DNA from: Cordylochernes scorpioides
Taxonomy: Eukaryota; Arthropoda; Arachnida; Pseudoscorpiones; Chernetidae
NCBI GenBank assembly: GCA_030710605.1
Contig: CP092863.1
Coordinates: 118,570,164 to 118,634,163, forward strand
Direction: 5' to 3'
DNA length: 64,000 nucleotides
This document shows, piece by piece, positions 1 through 11,100 of this stretch; position 1 is the first letter of the stretch, and the number at the start of each line of letters is the position of its first letter. The notes below the pieces were generated by a model. That model worked only from the letters and a program-made list of their open reading frames with translations. It was not told the origin of the DNA and did not search any database. A program made the position numbers and the translations under genes.

Positions 1-444
1 ATTACAGGGCTCTTAAAAACAGCGGCAGACCAATCTATACAAAACGACCTTACAAGAATGGATAAATCTAAGCTATACTCTCACTACAAAGACATTCACA
101 TATCTTTCATGACGGAGGGATACCTTTTAGGGGATTTTCCTTTCCCGGTTGTAAGACTACTCGCACAAGTTAGAATACTTTCAAGTTTTTTTAGAGAAAA
201 CCACACCAAGATGCTCTGCGGTGAGGACCCGACTTGTACCTTCTGTAATTCAAAACTACAAAATGAAATCACTCACTATATTTTTGATTGCTCTGCTCTG
301 AAAGAAGAAAGAAGAACCCTTGTGCTCAAAACTGGGCAACTCTGTGCTTCACTTCCATCAATAATTGACAATATGACCCAGAATAAGTATATTGCTACGG
401 CGTTTTATGGTTTCCACAAGTCCATATCTCAGAAGGCCAAGTGA
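1..444 (+). pseudogene. C-terminal fragment of a non-LTR retrotransposon ORF2
   Basis: The frame is open from base 1 to the TAA-type stop at about 444, so the fragment continues upstream out of the window. It ends with a Cys-rich motif of the form CTFC..H....C (CTFCNSKLQNEITHYIFDC), the CX2C-Xn-HX4C zinc motif found after the RT of many non-LTR elements. No RT core is visible here. A T-rich 3' UTR and a TTG-rich tail follow at once, as expected for a LINE 3' end. A second, divergent member of the same kind lies at 61661-62125. The exact clade is not resolved. Confidence 0.75.
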
Positions 445-690
445 TACTCACTCCTCACTTTCTTACTGCTACTCTTTTTGTGTTGATTTCTTGCTTCCCT
501 CTTTCTTATTATTATTATTTTTTTTTTTCCTTTTCTTGTTTTTTTTTTTTTTTTTTTCTTTCTCTTTTTACTCTGTATATATCGCTATTTCCGTTGTCTC
601 ACTGCTTTGTTCTTATGCATACCTCTGGTGAATCCTGTATAGGGTCAGTGACCCTAAATAAAGGCTTTTTTGTTGTTGTTTTTTAATCTT
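1..690 (+). mobile_element. LINE 3' end (ORF2 tail, 3' UTR, TTG-rich tail)
   Basis: After the ORF2 fragment comes a long T/C tract (about 480-560), then 'gggtcagtgaccctaaataa', 'aataaaggctttt' and a TTG/T tail ending near 690. The polyadenylation-like AATAAA just before the simple tail is shared with other LINE 3' ends in this window (27.3, 45.6, 60.9 and 62.1 kb). Confidence 0.7.
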
Positions 691-925
691 CCATGGTACA
701 TACAGGCTATGTAATCATGATGGGTAGAAGTTAGCGACTGCTTTTACTGTTGCACCACATGTCTAAACATGTGAAAAGCAGTTCAACTTTTGTATTTACA
801 AGTTTGCCAAATCCCAGTTGTTTATCACAAGTACACGTTGTCCAGGTCAGGATAATCATAGTAGGTAGCTAGCAACTGTCTTTTACTGTAAGTGCACCAC
901 ATGTCTATAGATCGTAAAAATAGAG
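690..925 (-). repeat. tRNA-derived SINE, 3' part, two adjacent fragments (reverse)
   Basis: It contains the body of the SINE seen complete at 10119-10420, in reverse: 'aatcatgatgggtagaagtt', 'gcaccacatgtct', 'acatgtgaaaagcagtt' and 'cacttac'-like blocks. The tRNA head is missing. A second partial copy starts at about 840. Confidence 0.6.
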
Positions 926-949
926 GCTGCCTGGCCGGCATTCATATTT

Positions 950-1019
950 ATATGAAAAATAGACACTTCGGCCAGTTGGAGGTTTTTTCCAACTGGCCGA
1001 AGTATCTATTTTTCATATA
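950..1019. repeat. Long near-perfect hairpin (miniature foldback element)
   Basis: The left arm 'gaaaaatagacacttcggcc' extends to 'agttgga' and the right arm is its reverse complement across a loop of about 8 bases. The stem is about 30 bp with roughly one mismatch (acactt versus agtatc). Confidence 0.8.
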
Positions 1020-1021
1020 GA

Positions 1022-1210
1022 TGTGTCTATAGATGTGACAAGCAGTTTGAATTTTTGACACTTACAAACATACCAGAGACCTTTGTTTGGTTACTAGCAC
1101 TCGCTGGCGGGGTTGGACTTTTGTAAGAATTGTGGAGGTCGAGGAGCATGAACTCATGGAATTCGTGTAATCTTTACACAAGGGGATAAGAAACAACAAC
1201 AAGAATTGTG
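1022..1210. repeat. SINE fragment (reverse) followed by LINE CAA-tail fragment (+)
   Basis: Bases 1022-1130 hold reverse SINE body ('gacaagcagtttga', 'ctcgctggcggggttgg'). Bases 1137-1205 hold the LINE 3' end 'gaggagcatgaactcatgga ... acacaaggggataagaaacaacaacaa'. Confidence 0.6.
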
Positions 1211-1590
1211 GGGCCATTAAAACATCTTGTAGCAGAATACTGTAAAACCTCTGTAGAGACCCTTCTTCTCGATTGTACCTAACTTTTAGTTCACTATATT
1301 ATAAAATCAAAATTGGAGAATTATATATTTTGTTTGTTATAAGCGAAGGTTTTGCTTTATCTCCTGGTTTGTTTTAATGGGGTTTTACTGCAATATTTCT
1401 GATATTTTGTCACCCTCAGATAATTTATCTCCATCGTCTTGTTTTTAAACAATTTTAATAGAATCTGGGTAGTTGCCAAAATTGGTATGCTCCAGTAACT
1501 TTGGCTAGCCTAATTAATGAATCAATATAGCTGGATTTTGTTGTGATCAAACTGAATTGTCCTTCCTTAGAAATACAAAGTAATGAGACA
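1211..1590. other. AT-rich intronic sequence, nothing recognised
   Basis: There is no coding frame, clear repeat or RNA gene that I can support. Confidence 0.5.
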
Positions 1591-1594
1591 CCAA

Positions 1595-1715
1595 ATAAAT
1601 GAATAGTGTGTGTGACATGTCAGTGACCATGTTACCATCATCAGACAAAATCACTGAATGGTCTCCTCACTCTTTTGTCTGAAGATGGTAACAACGATGT
1701 TAACCAAAAGGCATA
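1595..1715. repeat. Head-to-head pair of hammerhead-like repeats
   Basis: The left copy (minus) has 'ccatgttaccatcatcagac', reverse complement CUGAUGA + U + GGUAAC. The right copy (plus) has 'gtctgaagatggtaacaacg'. They belong to the abundant repeat described in full at 45640-45835. Confidence 0.65.
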
Positions 1716-1716
1716 T

Positions 1717-1895
1717 ACAGTAGAACCTACCTGTAAAGGACAGCTAGTTGCAGAACCAAAGGGTCTTTTAAAGAGAGGTGTTCTCTTGCTGGAGAGTTGA
1801 TAAATATTAAACATGGTAATTTTGAAAATGAAAACTGTACTTTGTAGAGAGGTGTCCTCTCTAGTATGAGTGTCCTCTTATGGTGGTTCTACTGT
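1717..1895. mobile_element. Pogo/Tigger-like miniature element, family A
   Basis: The inverted ends are CAGTAGAACCTACC and GGTGGTTCTACTG, flanked by TA. The internal halves are also partly complementary (aggacagc / ggtgtcctc). TA target duplication and CAGTAGAACC-type ends fit Tc1/mariner-pogo non-autonomous elements; that assignment is inference. Confidence 0.7.
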
Positions 1896-2014
1896 ACTAT
1901 TGTATTTATTTGGATTTGGTCTTATTACCTTGTAGTTCTAATCTATAATCCAGATTGTACCATATCATGTCAAGGTTTGTCTTCCCTGTCATTTACCAAC
2001 CATATGTTCTACAG

Positions 2015-2129
2015 CACCGTACCCCCAATGGAGCTGCCCCCCTGCCAAGAGATCCTGGAAGATGCACTCAACTCTAAGCTAGACCAAGCCATCCAAGAAT
2101 TAGACAAACTACGTCAGAAGGTGGCTGAT
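2015..2129 (+). CDS. CIT: CIT exon 1 (in window): coiled coil
   Basis: The acceptor is ttctacag|cacc and the donor is gctgat|gtaagt. The exon enters on the third base of a codon and leaves in phase 0. It encodes ...[20 protein letters not shown] then DKLRQKVAD, a heptad-rich segment. The upstream exon ends in phase 2 and lies outside the window or is not recognised. Confidence 0.85.
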
Positions 2130-5100
2130 GTAAGTCTGAAACTCTTCTTCTTCCATCTACCAGTTGGGGGAGTATTCTCTCTGTAACACACTCTTTCTCT
2201 CTCTCCATCAAAATCCACAACTATATATATTGTAATCTAAAGAGACAAAGGTCACCTCTCCCGTCAAAATAGACGTCAAAACCTGATGCCATCTTAGATG
2301 GTCTATTTTGACAGGAGAGGCAACCTTTGTCTCTTTAGATCATTATCCTCCCGGCAAAATTTCCATCTATATATATATTGTAATGTAGAACCCCTGAAGT
2401 GAACTGACCACAAGACAATGGACCAATATCATGATGGAAATTGTCCTTTACCATGAATGTCCTCACATGAAGGTTCTATTGTATATATACAGTTAAACCT
2501 GTCTATAGCGCCCCCTCTTGGGACTCAACAAAATAGGGTACTATAGAGAGGGGATGCTATAGATAGGTAACTTTTAATGTAAATCGCATCGTACTACATA
2601 TTTAGAATCGGGTGCTATAGAGAGGTTTAACTGTATATAAAAATCAAAATTGACATTTCCTGACCTCTCACATGAGCATTTAAGATGGCAGAGTGCCATC
2701 TAGTGGAGCAATAAATCAACTTGACATTGATTTAGCTTGTTATAAAGATATTTGGCCAATCCAATTTCTTGATAAATCGAGAAAAGCCAACCACGTACGT
2801 GTTGTTTCGAACTGTTGGCCCTCATCAGCATGTAGTGCAAACTATATCTCTACAACCAAAAAATTTGGTCCCAATGTCTTCCTGAGAAATCAAAAAACAG
2901 GTATTTAAGGCCAAGTTTGCATAAAAACTCTGTTCATGTGAAAAATAATTTTTAAAAATGAATTAGAAAGGTCAAGTGTTGATGTTGCTTTCGTTGTTTC
3001 TTATCCCCTTGCGTAAAGATTACACAACTCTGCAGAGCTGACTGCTACATAGCATATCCCCAGATGACGTATAGGGGAACAACCTTCAGATATGAAGGCC
3101 AGCTGTGAAACAAGCAGAATAACTCTGACAAATAAGCAGTATCAGACCACACACACACACACAACAGCAGCATCGTTAGAAAGTGTGCCATGATCAACGA
3201 AAGCTACACCCCATTCCATGAGAAGTGTTGATATTATTAATATATATAATGTATGTGCAGAAAGAGGCAGAGCTGAACCTGCAAGCTGGGGAACTAAGAG
3301 AGGCCAGGAGAGATGCTCAACATAACAAAGACAGAGTGTCCGTACTGAAGGACATGAACAGGGACCTGCGCAAGCAGAGCCTGGAGCTGGAAAACAAGCT
3401 CATGCTGGCCAACACCAAGGAGGAGGGCCAACTGTCCAAGATACAGGATTTGGAGGAGGCCCTGACATCCCTCAAGAATTCCCTGAAGGAACAGGAGGAA
3501 CTCTACAAGGTAAGGATGGCGTACTGACTGAGCTTTTGTCATTCCTTGACAGAGCGATGAAAGCTTGACTTCACAGCCTTGTCACAGAGGGCAATTGAAA
3601 GATAACTTCTTTACAAATTTGTATTAAATATTTTTGGCAGTGTGTGTTTCTTTTCACATATCAAATATTAAAAGAAGGCATTTGTCCCTTTTGCCAGTCC
3701 CAAGCCCGGATGAAAAAAAGAGGAGGGGGAGCAGTAACAAGCTCACTAAAAAACCTGGGCTCAGCTGGCCCAGCTGATAGTACCCTGTAAGGACTCCTGA
3801 TCCAGAGATACAGGATGAGCAGTATTTGTACTCCATATTAGGAGCGGTTGCACTTGGCGTCTGTTCCTCATGTCAGAGGCGGCCATTCTTTTGGAGCTAA
3901 GTCGGCCTGCCACTGAGTAGTGCTCCCAGTCTTAATGACAAAGGCAGAGGCATTCTACTTCGCCCAATCATGATGGTTGTCAAATATTTTTTTCAAAAGT
4001 CTCAAGCTTTACAAGCTTGACACCCTAATATGATTGAGTGGTGATTAGAAAGAAGAAGACCGATTTCTTTTATTGTGCATCAGAACAATAGCATCCTAGA
4101 ACAAGGGGTGGGGTGGGTGGGAGGATAGTCTAAATCGTTGGTTTTCAACTGTTATGACCCCAAATTAAATCCTGCATTGGGCAATTTTTCTAATTAAAAA
4201 AAAAATAAAATAAAATGCTCCAATGGATCTCAATTCTTGCAAAAGTTCAAACCCACTAGCAAGTGCATGTAACCAAACAGGGCTGTGGCATATTTGTAAG
4301 TGTAAAAGTTGAACTTCTTTTCCCATGTGTAGACATGTGGTATGCACTAACAGTAAAATCAGTTGCCAACTTCTACTCAACATGATTATCTTGGCCTGTA
4401 CCACGTGTACTAGGGGAAATTAAAAAATAATTTTTTTTTTTTCTGATATAGAGATGGGAAGATATTCATGTGGTATGTGTGTTTCCAGGCTGAAAGGGCA
4501 TCTCTCACTGACCGGATCCAGTTCCTTAGAGAATCTAATAAGGTAAGAATAGAAGAAGAATATATACTCATGGACAAAACTTAGGGAAGTTGAAAGTCAG
4601 TGGAAGGGTGGTCTAAAACGTTGGTGTTTGACCACTATGACTCTGGATCGAATCCCGCATTGGACACTTTTTTCTGATTAAAAAAAAAATGCTCCAGTGG
4701 CCCCTGATTCTTGCAAAGGTCCAACCCCACCAGCAAGTAATGGGGCTCTGGTACATTTGTAAGTCCAAAATTCAAAATGGTTTTCATGTGTAGACATGTG
4801 TACTTACAGTAAAAGCAGTTGCCAACTTCTACCCACCAAGATTATCATGGCATGTTCCACGTGTACTAGAGACAAAAAAAAAAACTTTTTCTGAGTCCAA
4901 TTTTTCTAGCTTGCCACTATAATGACACCCATTCCTATGTAATCTTGTTCACTAGAATGGAGGTGGTATGGCAGGGTATGAGGGACCTCAAGGCTTCAGT
5001 CTCCAAGCTGGAGACCCAGAACCAGGAGCTCACCAAACAGAACCAGGTAGATGCTACCCTCTGTTTTACCTGCCACCATACCTTTCAAGTTTATTATACA

Positions 5101-8100
5101 GTAGAACCTCCCTTTAGTGGACACCTCTCTCTATAAAGGACAGTTTTCATTGTCAAAATGACCATTTTTACTACACCAATACCTCGCTTTGCGTCGTTTC
5201 GTTTTGCGTTTTTTTTTTCAAAGTTGCGTCGCTGCTTAATTTTTACTGATTTCCACTGTGCGTCGTTAGATTTTCGAAGTTGAGTTGTTTTGGATTAGAG
5301 TCTTTAATTTTTTTTTTCCCTAAAATATGGCAACACCTTAGTTTTTGATTGCGCCTTCACATATTTTCAAAATGCGTCATGTTTTTTTGGAACGTAACCC
5401 CGACGCAAAGCGAGGTATGGGTGTATTCAGCAACTCTTCCGGTAAGAGGACACTTCTCTCTAAAGGACACTTCGGCTTTGCAATTAGGTGTCCTTTACAG
5501 GGAGGTTCTACTGTATATTTTTTTAAACTTGATTTTTGACCTGCAAGACTTAGTATCGATTCCAGCATTGAAAAATTATTCCTAAGAGTAAAAATTGTTT
5601 CATTTACCCCATCAGTACAGTTAGAACCTCCAAGATACCTCTTTATAAAAGTAAGTTTTTAATTTTTAAAAAAATACCATGTTCAACTAATTCGCAATTC
5701 TCCAGTAAGAGGACATTTCTTCCTAAGGGACACTAGCTTTGTAACTAGATGTTGTCCTTTACAGAGAGGTTTTTCTGAATTTAGCACAGTTTCAAAAATG
5801 TATTTTATGTTATTAAGGAACAATTTGGTTTATACTTTAGAAAAATAATGTTAAGGCACAATTTGGATTATAGATTATAAACACAAGGTAATAAGACCAA
5901 ATCCAAATAAATAAATAGTGTGTGATGTTTCGGTAACAACGCTGTTACCATCTTCAGACAAAAGTACTTATCTACAGCCTTATCTTATCTATTTGGATTT
6001 GGTCTTATTACATTGTGTTTAGAAAAATAAGGTAATAAGACCAAATCTAAATTAATAGGGTGTGATATTTCTGTAACAATGTTGTTATAGTCTGTCTAAT
6101 GATGGTAACAACGCTGTTACCAAATTTCCATACACTTCCATTTTTTGGATTAGGTCTTATTACCTTGTATATTTGATGGTATTATGTGTGCCCTATATGC
6201 ATATACAACACATGCATTTGTGCTTGTTGTTTCTTATCCCCTTGTGTAAAGCTTACATGAGATCATGCTCCTTGAGCTGTTTTATAACCTTATCCTTCCT
6301 GTGTGTCCACCAGAGCCTACAAGAGCAGGTGACCAAGGCGGAACAGAGATGCCTGGAACTGGTGAAGAAGTCCCAGGATCTGGAGGCAGAAGTAAACTCC
6401 CTGAGGAAAAAGAAGGAAGCCAACGAAGCCCAAATAGAACAACTCAAGAAACTCTGCACAGAGATGGACAGCCAAAACTCCAAAATGGAGAATCACCTTC
6501 AGGATTACTATGACCGGAATGTGAAGCTGGAGAAAGACAGGTAGACATCTTGTTGCTGTGTGTGTTACTTTTCTATGGTTCACACAGTACATCCATCATA
6601 TTTGTGGAGGTTGGTTGGTAGAGGAATGGTTTAAATGCACAGTTAGCACAGTGGACTGAACACAGGAGGAGCTCTGAACATCAGAAATAGACAGCATCAA
6701 ACAACACTAACAAGATTTAGAACAGGCCATCTCAAGCCATTGAAGATAGAAAATAATAACAAAATCTACCCCACTTGCCCAAAATGTAGCTTGGCACCTG
6801 CAGCTCCAGAACACATATTTGCTTGTATTATATGCACTAAACTTGACCTTTGGGAGAGGTTGCTGCTTATCATAAAACAGCTCGAGGAGCATGAACTCAT
6901 GGAATTTGTGTAATATTCACACAAGGGGATAAGAAACAACAACATTGTTTAAATGGTCAATTTTACACACCCAAAACTCCAAAATGGAGAGTCATCTTCA
7001 GGATTACTATGGCCGGTATGTAAAGTTGGAGAAAGACAGGTAGACATCTTGTTACTGTGTGAATGTTAGTTTTCTCTGGTTCATACAGTACATCCATCAT
7101 ATTTGTGGAGGTTGGTTGGTAGAGGAATGGTTTAAACGGTCAATTTCACACTGCCAGAACTCCAAAATGAAGAGTCGCAGTAGAGAGTGGAGTTGTTGTT
7201 TCTTATCCCCTTGTGTAAAGTTTACACAAATTCCATGAGTTCATGCTCCTAGCTGTTTTATGATAAGCAACGGCCTCTCCCAAAGGTCCTGTTTAGTGCA
7301 TCTAATACAAGACAAAATGTGTTCTAGAGCTGCAGGTGCCAAGCTACATTTTAGGCAAGTGGGGTAGATTTTGTTATTATTTTATATCTTAAATGGCTTG
7401 AGATGGCCTGTTCTAAATCTTGTTAGTGTTGTTTGATGCTGTCTATTTCTGAGGTTCAGAGCTCCTCCTGGGTCCACTCAACTGTGCTTAGGTGGGATCC
7501 TCCAGCTCTTGTTTATTTTTGTTTAGATAGTATAGCTCATCAATGGATGAGTCAATAATATGGTTTGGGGTAGTTTCAAGTTGAGAATTGCACTTAAGTA
7601 CATAGTGGGGAAACCATGCAATGCATTGTCCATAGATGACCAGACTTAGAAATCAAAGACTGTTGTTACCTTGAGAATTGAAACAGAATCGATGCTTGTC
7701 CCCCTGCTCTATACCACCAGTCATGTGCAGCAGTAATCATGATAGATTTTTGTAGTGTGATGGACTTATGTCTAACCCATTCCCTCTTGTTGTGGTCCCA
7801 GGGAAGTTCTGAATAAAGAACTGGACTCCATGGAAAAAGAAATGAAGCATCTTCACGAATGCTTGATCAAAGAGAAGAAGCAAAAGTGAGTTCTTCTTCT
7901 AATTATATTTGCATATCTCCAAGCCCTCTTCTATTATTATTTTTTAAATCAAAGCCCTTTGTAGACTTGAAGATGATCTTCTTTATAGAGTCGCTTAGGA
8001 AATTAAGACAAACCTCAGAATGACATGGCAATTTCATTTAATGGGCATACAATAATTAAATCTTAGGAAATAGATCAGAGTCACAATGAGGTAATATTAG

Positions 8101-11100
8101 AGAGTTTTGGCCTTGTTACCTCTTTGATTTGTCATTGTACTCCTTACATGAATGGTATAAAACTCTCTAATATTACCTCATTGTGACTCTGATCTATTTC
8201 CTAAGATTTAATTATTGTATGCCCATTAAATGAAATTGCCATGTCATTCTGAGGTTTGTCTTAATTTCCTAAGCGACTCTATAAAGAAGATCATCTTCAA
8301 GTCTACAAAGGGCTTTGATTTAAAAAATAATAATAGAAGAGGGCTTGGAGATATGCAAATATAATTAGAAGAAGAACTCACTTTTGCTTCTTCTCTTTGA
8401 TCAAGCATTCGTGAAGATGCTTCATTTCTTCTTCCATGGAGTCCAGTTCTTTATTCAGAACTTCCCTGGGACCACAACAAGAGGGAATGGGTTAGACATA
8501 AGTCCATCACACTACAAAAATCTATCATGATTACTGCTGCACATGACTGGTGGTATAGAGCAGGGGGACAAGCATCGATTCTGTTTCAATTCTCAAGGTA
8601 ACAACAGTCTTTGATTTCTAAGTCTGGTCATCTATGGACAATGCATTGCATGGTTTCCCCACTATGTACTTAAGTGCAATTCTCAACTTGAAACTACTAT
8701 AATTAAATCTTAGGAAATAGATCAGAGTCACAATGAGGTAATATTAGAGAGTTTTGGCCTTGTTACCTCTTTGATTTGTCATTGTACTCCTTACATGAAT
8801 GGTATAAAAATAAAGGTCACCTCTTCTATCAAAATTGACGTTAGAATTAAGCGCCATCTATTGACTGTCTCTGTAGACTCAGGTATGTGACCACAACACC
8901 AGCTTTGTAAAATTATGAAATGTCCAACTGGAGGTTTTTATACTAATGGCTCTTGTTAGTCCTTTATTTTTTTTTTAATATATCAATATCTATAAAATAA
9001 AAGGATTTTTAAAAGCACGAATGTTTCTTTTATACATAAAACAAACTTCTACTGTCCTTACTGCGATGAAAAAATATATTGGGAGGGCTTGGCTCATCAG
9101 TGGTGAACCCTCCCAGCGGTTTCGCCAATTTAATCCACCAGACCGCTTCTCAGAGCTCTAATACTGTATTGGATCATTCTGCTTTTATATGTTTCACTGA
9201 AGGATGGAATATTAGAAATGGTTTTCAAGTAAACTATGGACATAAGCTTATAGGACAGTAGAATTACATTCAAATATTTGCCTCGAGCAATGCTCTTCAG
9301 CTTTTCATCGCAGTAAGGACAGTAGAAGTTTGTCTTATGTATAAAAGAAACATTCGCGCTTTTAAATCCTTTTATTTTATATGTATAGATGGCGCGTTAT
9401 TGCTTTGTGTTAATATCAATATCTCTTTACGTTAAAATTTCTATCTGAGAGTGTGGTATTTACACAGGAAAATCTTGGAATCGGCCGTGGCGGAGTCAGA
9501 AGATGAGCGGGCCTCTGAGGTGGAATCCTTACAAAGCCAACTGGATCAATACAGAGAAACCAAAGTTTCCCTCAACTCCCAGCTAGATGAGGCCCTGCAG
9601 AACCTCGCCCTGGCCCAGGCGGAGTGCAGCAGTCTGTTTCAGGAACTTTCCCGTGCCAAGGCAGAGGGCATTGCACTCAAGGAAGAGACATCCCGTCACA
9701 TCACTGAACTGTCTAACCTAAAAGCTTCCAAACTGGAACTCAACCAGACTCTGGAAGAGGCCCTTACCAACCTGGAAACTTCCCAAGCTACATGCTTCCA
9801 ACTCCAGGCTGACCTGGATGCCGTACAGGCCGACTACGAAGCCCTCCAAGCCACCCACAAGATAGACACCATCCGCTTCGAGAACACCTCCATTCAGAAG
9901 ACCAAGCTGATAGACTTCTTACAGGCACAGCTGGAGGAGAAGAAGAAATGGAGGCTGTTTGGTGGCGGTGGCACTCGTAAGGACTTTGACCAGGATTCCG
10001 CTCTGCAGAAACAGAGGGCCCAGATAAGACAGTTGAAGAATCAGCTTGGACTGGCTCGGAGGCAGGAGATGCTGGAATTGAAGGGTAGGTAACATCATTC
10101 TTCCATATTCTTTCATGGGGGTCGGTGGAAGGATGGTTTAAACCGTTGGTTTTGACTGCTACGACCTGGGTTCGATTCCCGCATTGGGCACTTTTTTCTG
10201 TTTAAAAAAAAATGCTCCAATGGCCTCCGATTCTTGCAAAACTCCAACCCCACCAGTGAGTGCAAGTAACCAAACGGGGCTCTGGCACATTTGTAAGTGT
10301 AAATCCAAACTGTTTTTCACATGTGTAGACATGTGGTACACTTAGAGTAAAAGCAGTCGCCTACTTCTACCCACCATGATTATCTTGGTCTGTGTACTAG
10401 GGATAAGCAAAAAAAAAATATTATTTCATGATAAGGCACAATTTGGATTATAGATTAGAGATACAAGACAAATCTTTAAACAATAGAACCTCCCTCTAGC
10501 GGACACCTCTCCACAAAGGACAGTTTTCACTTGCAAAATTACCATTTTTACTATTTAGCAACTCTCTGGTAAGGGGACATCTCTCTCTCTAAAGGACACT
10601 TTGGTTCTGCAATTAAGTGTCCTTTATAGGAAGGTTCAACTGTATATTAATACAATAGAACCTCTCTATAAAGGACAGCTATTTGCAAAGCCAAAATGTC
10701 CTTTAGTGACAGGTGTCCTCCTACAAGAGTGCTACTAAATGGTAACACTATAAAGGAATGGCAATACATCTAGATGGCACAAGAACCTATAGGACAACTT
10801 TCCTGGTGTGGAACTAACACCTACCCACATATTCTCATGCCCAGCAATGGCCGCAGCCTTGCAGAAAATTGACATAGACCCAGAGCAGCAGCTTTACACA
10901 CCCAAGATAGTGGATATTGCTGCTGCTGTGATGGAGATGTATGGAGACATCTGAGACTCTTCTTTGGACACGACAACAACAACAATACAGTATACACACC
11001 CAAGATAGAGAACATTGCTGCTGCTGTGATGGAGATGTATGGAGACATCTGAGACTCTTCTTTGGACACGACAACAACAACAATACAGTATACACACCCA

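Larger units (their letters stand above)
7571..8698. repeat. Large inverted duplication with arms of about 540 bp
   Basis: The left arm about 7571-8117 is repeated in reverse at about 8155-8698, separated by a spacer of about 40 bases (ggccttgttacctctttgat...). The arms include the intron, CIT exon 6 and both splice sites. The stretches I compared are identical except one base in the exon copy (gaaaaagaa versus gaagaagaa). Confidence 0.9.

Noticed and set aside
392..686. Two overlapping ORFs rich in Phe/Leu/Ser
   Set aside because: They are translation of the T-rich 3' UTR of the LINE.
10845..10954. Possible CIT exon ([20 protein letters not shown]...) before the minisatellite
   Set aside because: The acceptor and incoming phase fit, but no donor in the region leaves in phase 1 as exon 8 needs, and a stop follows; exon 7 joins exon 8 directly in phase.
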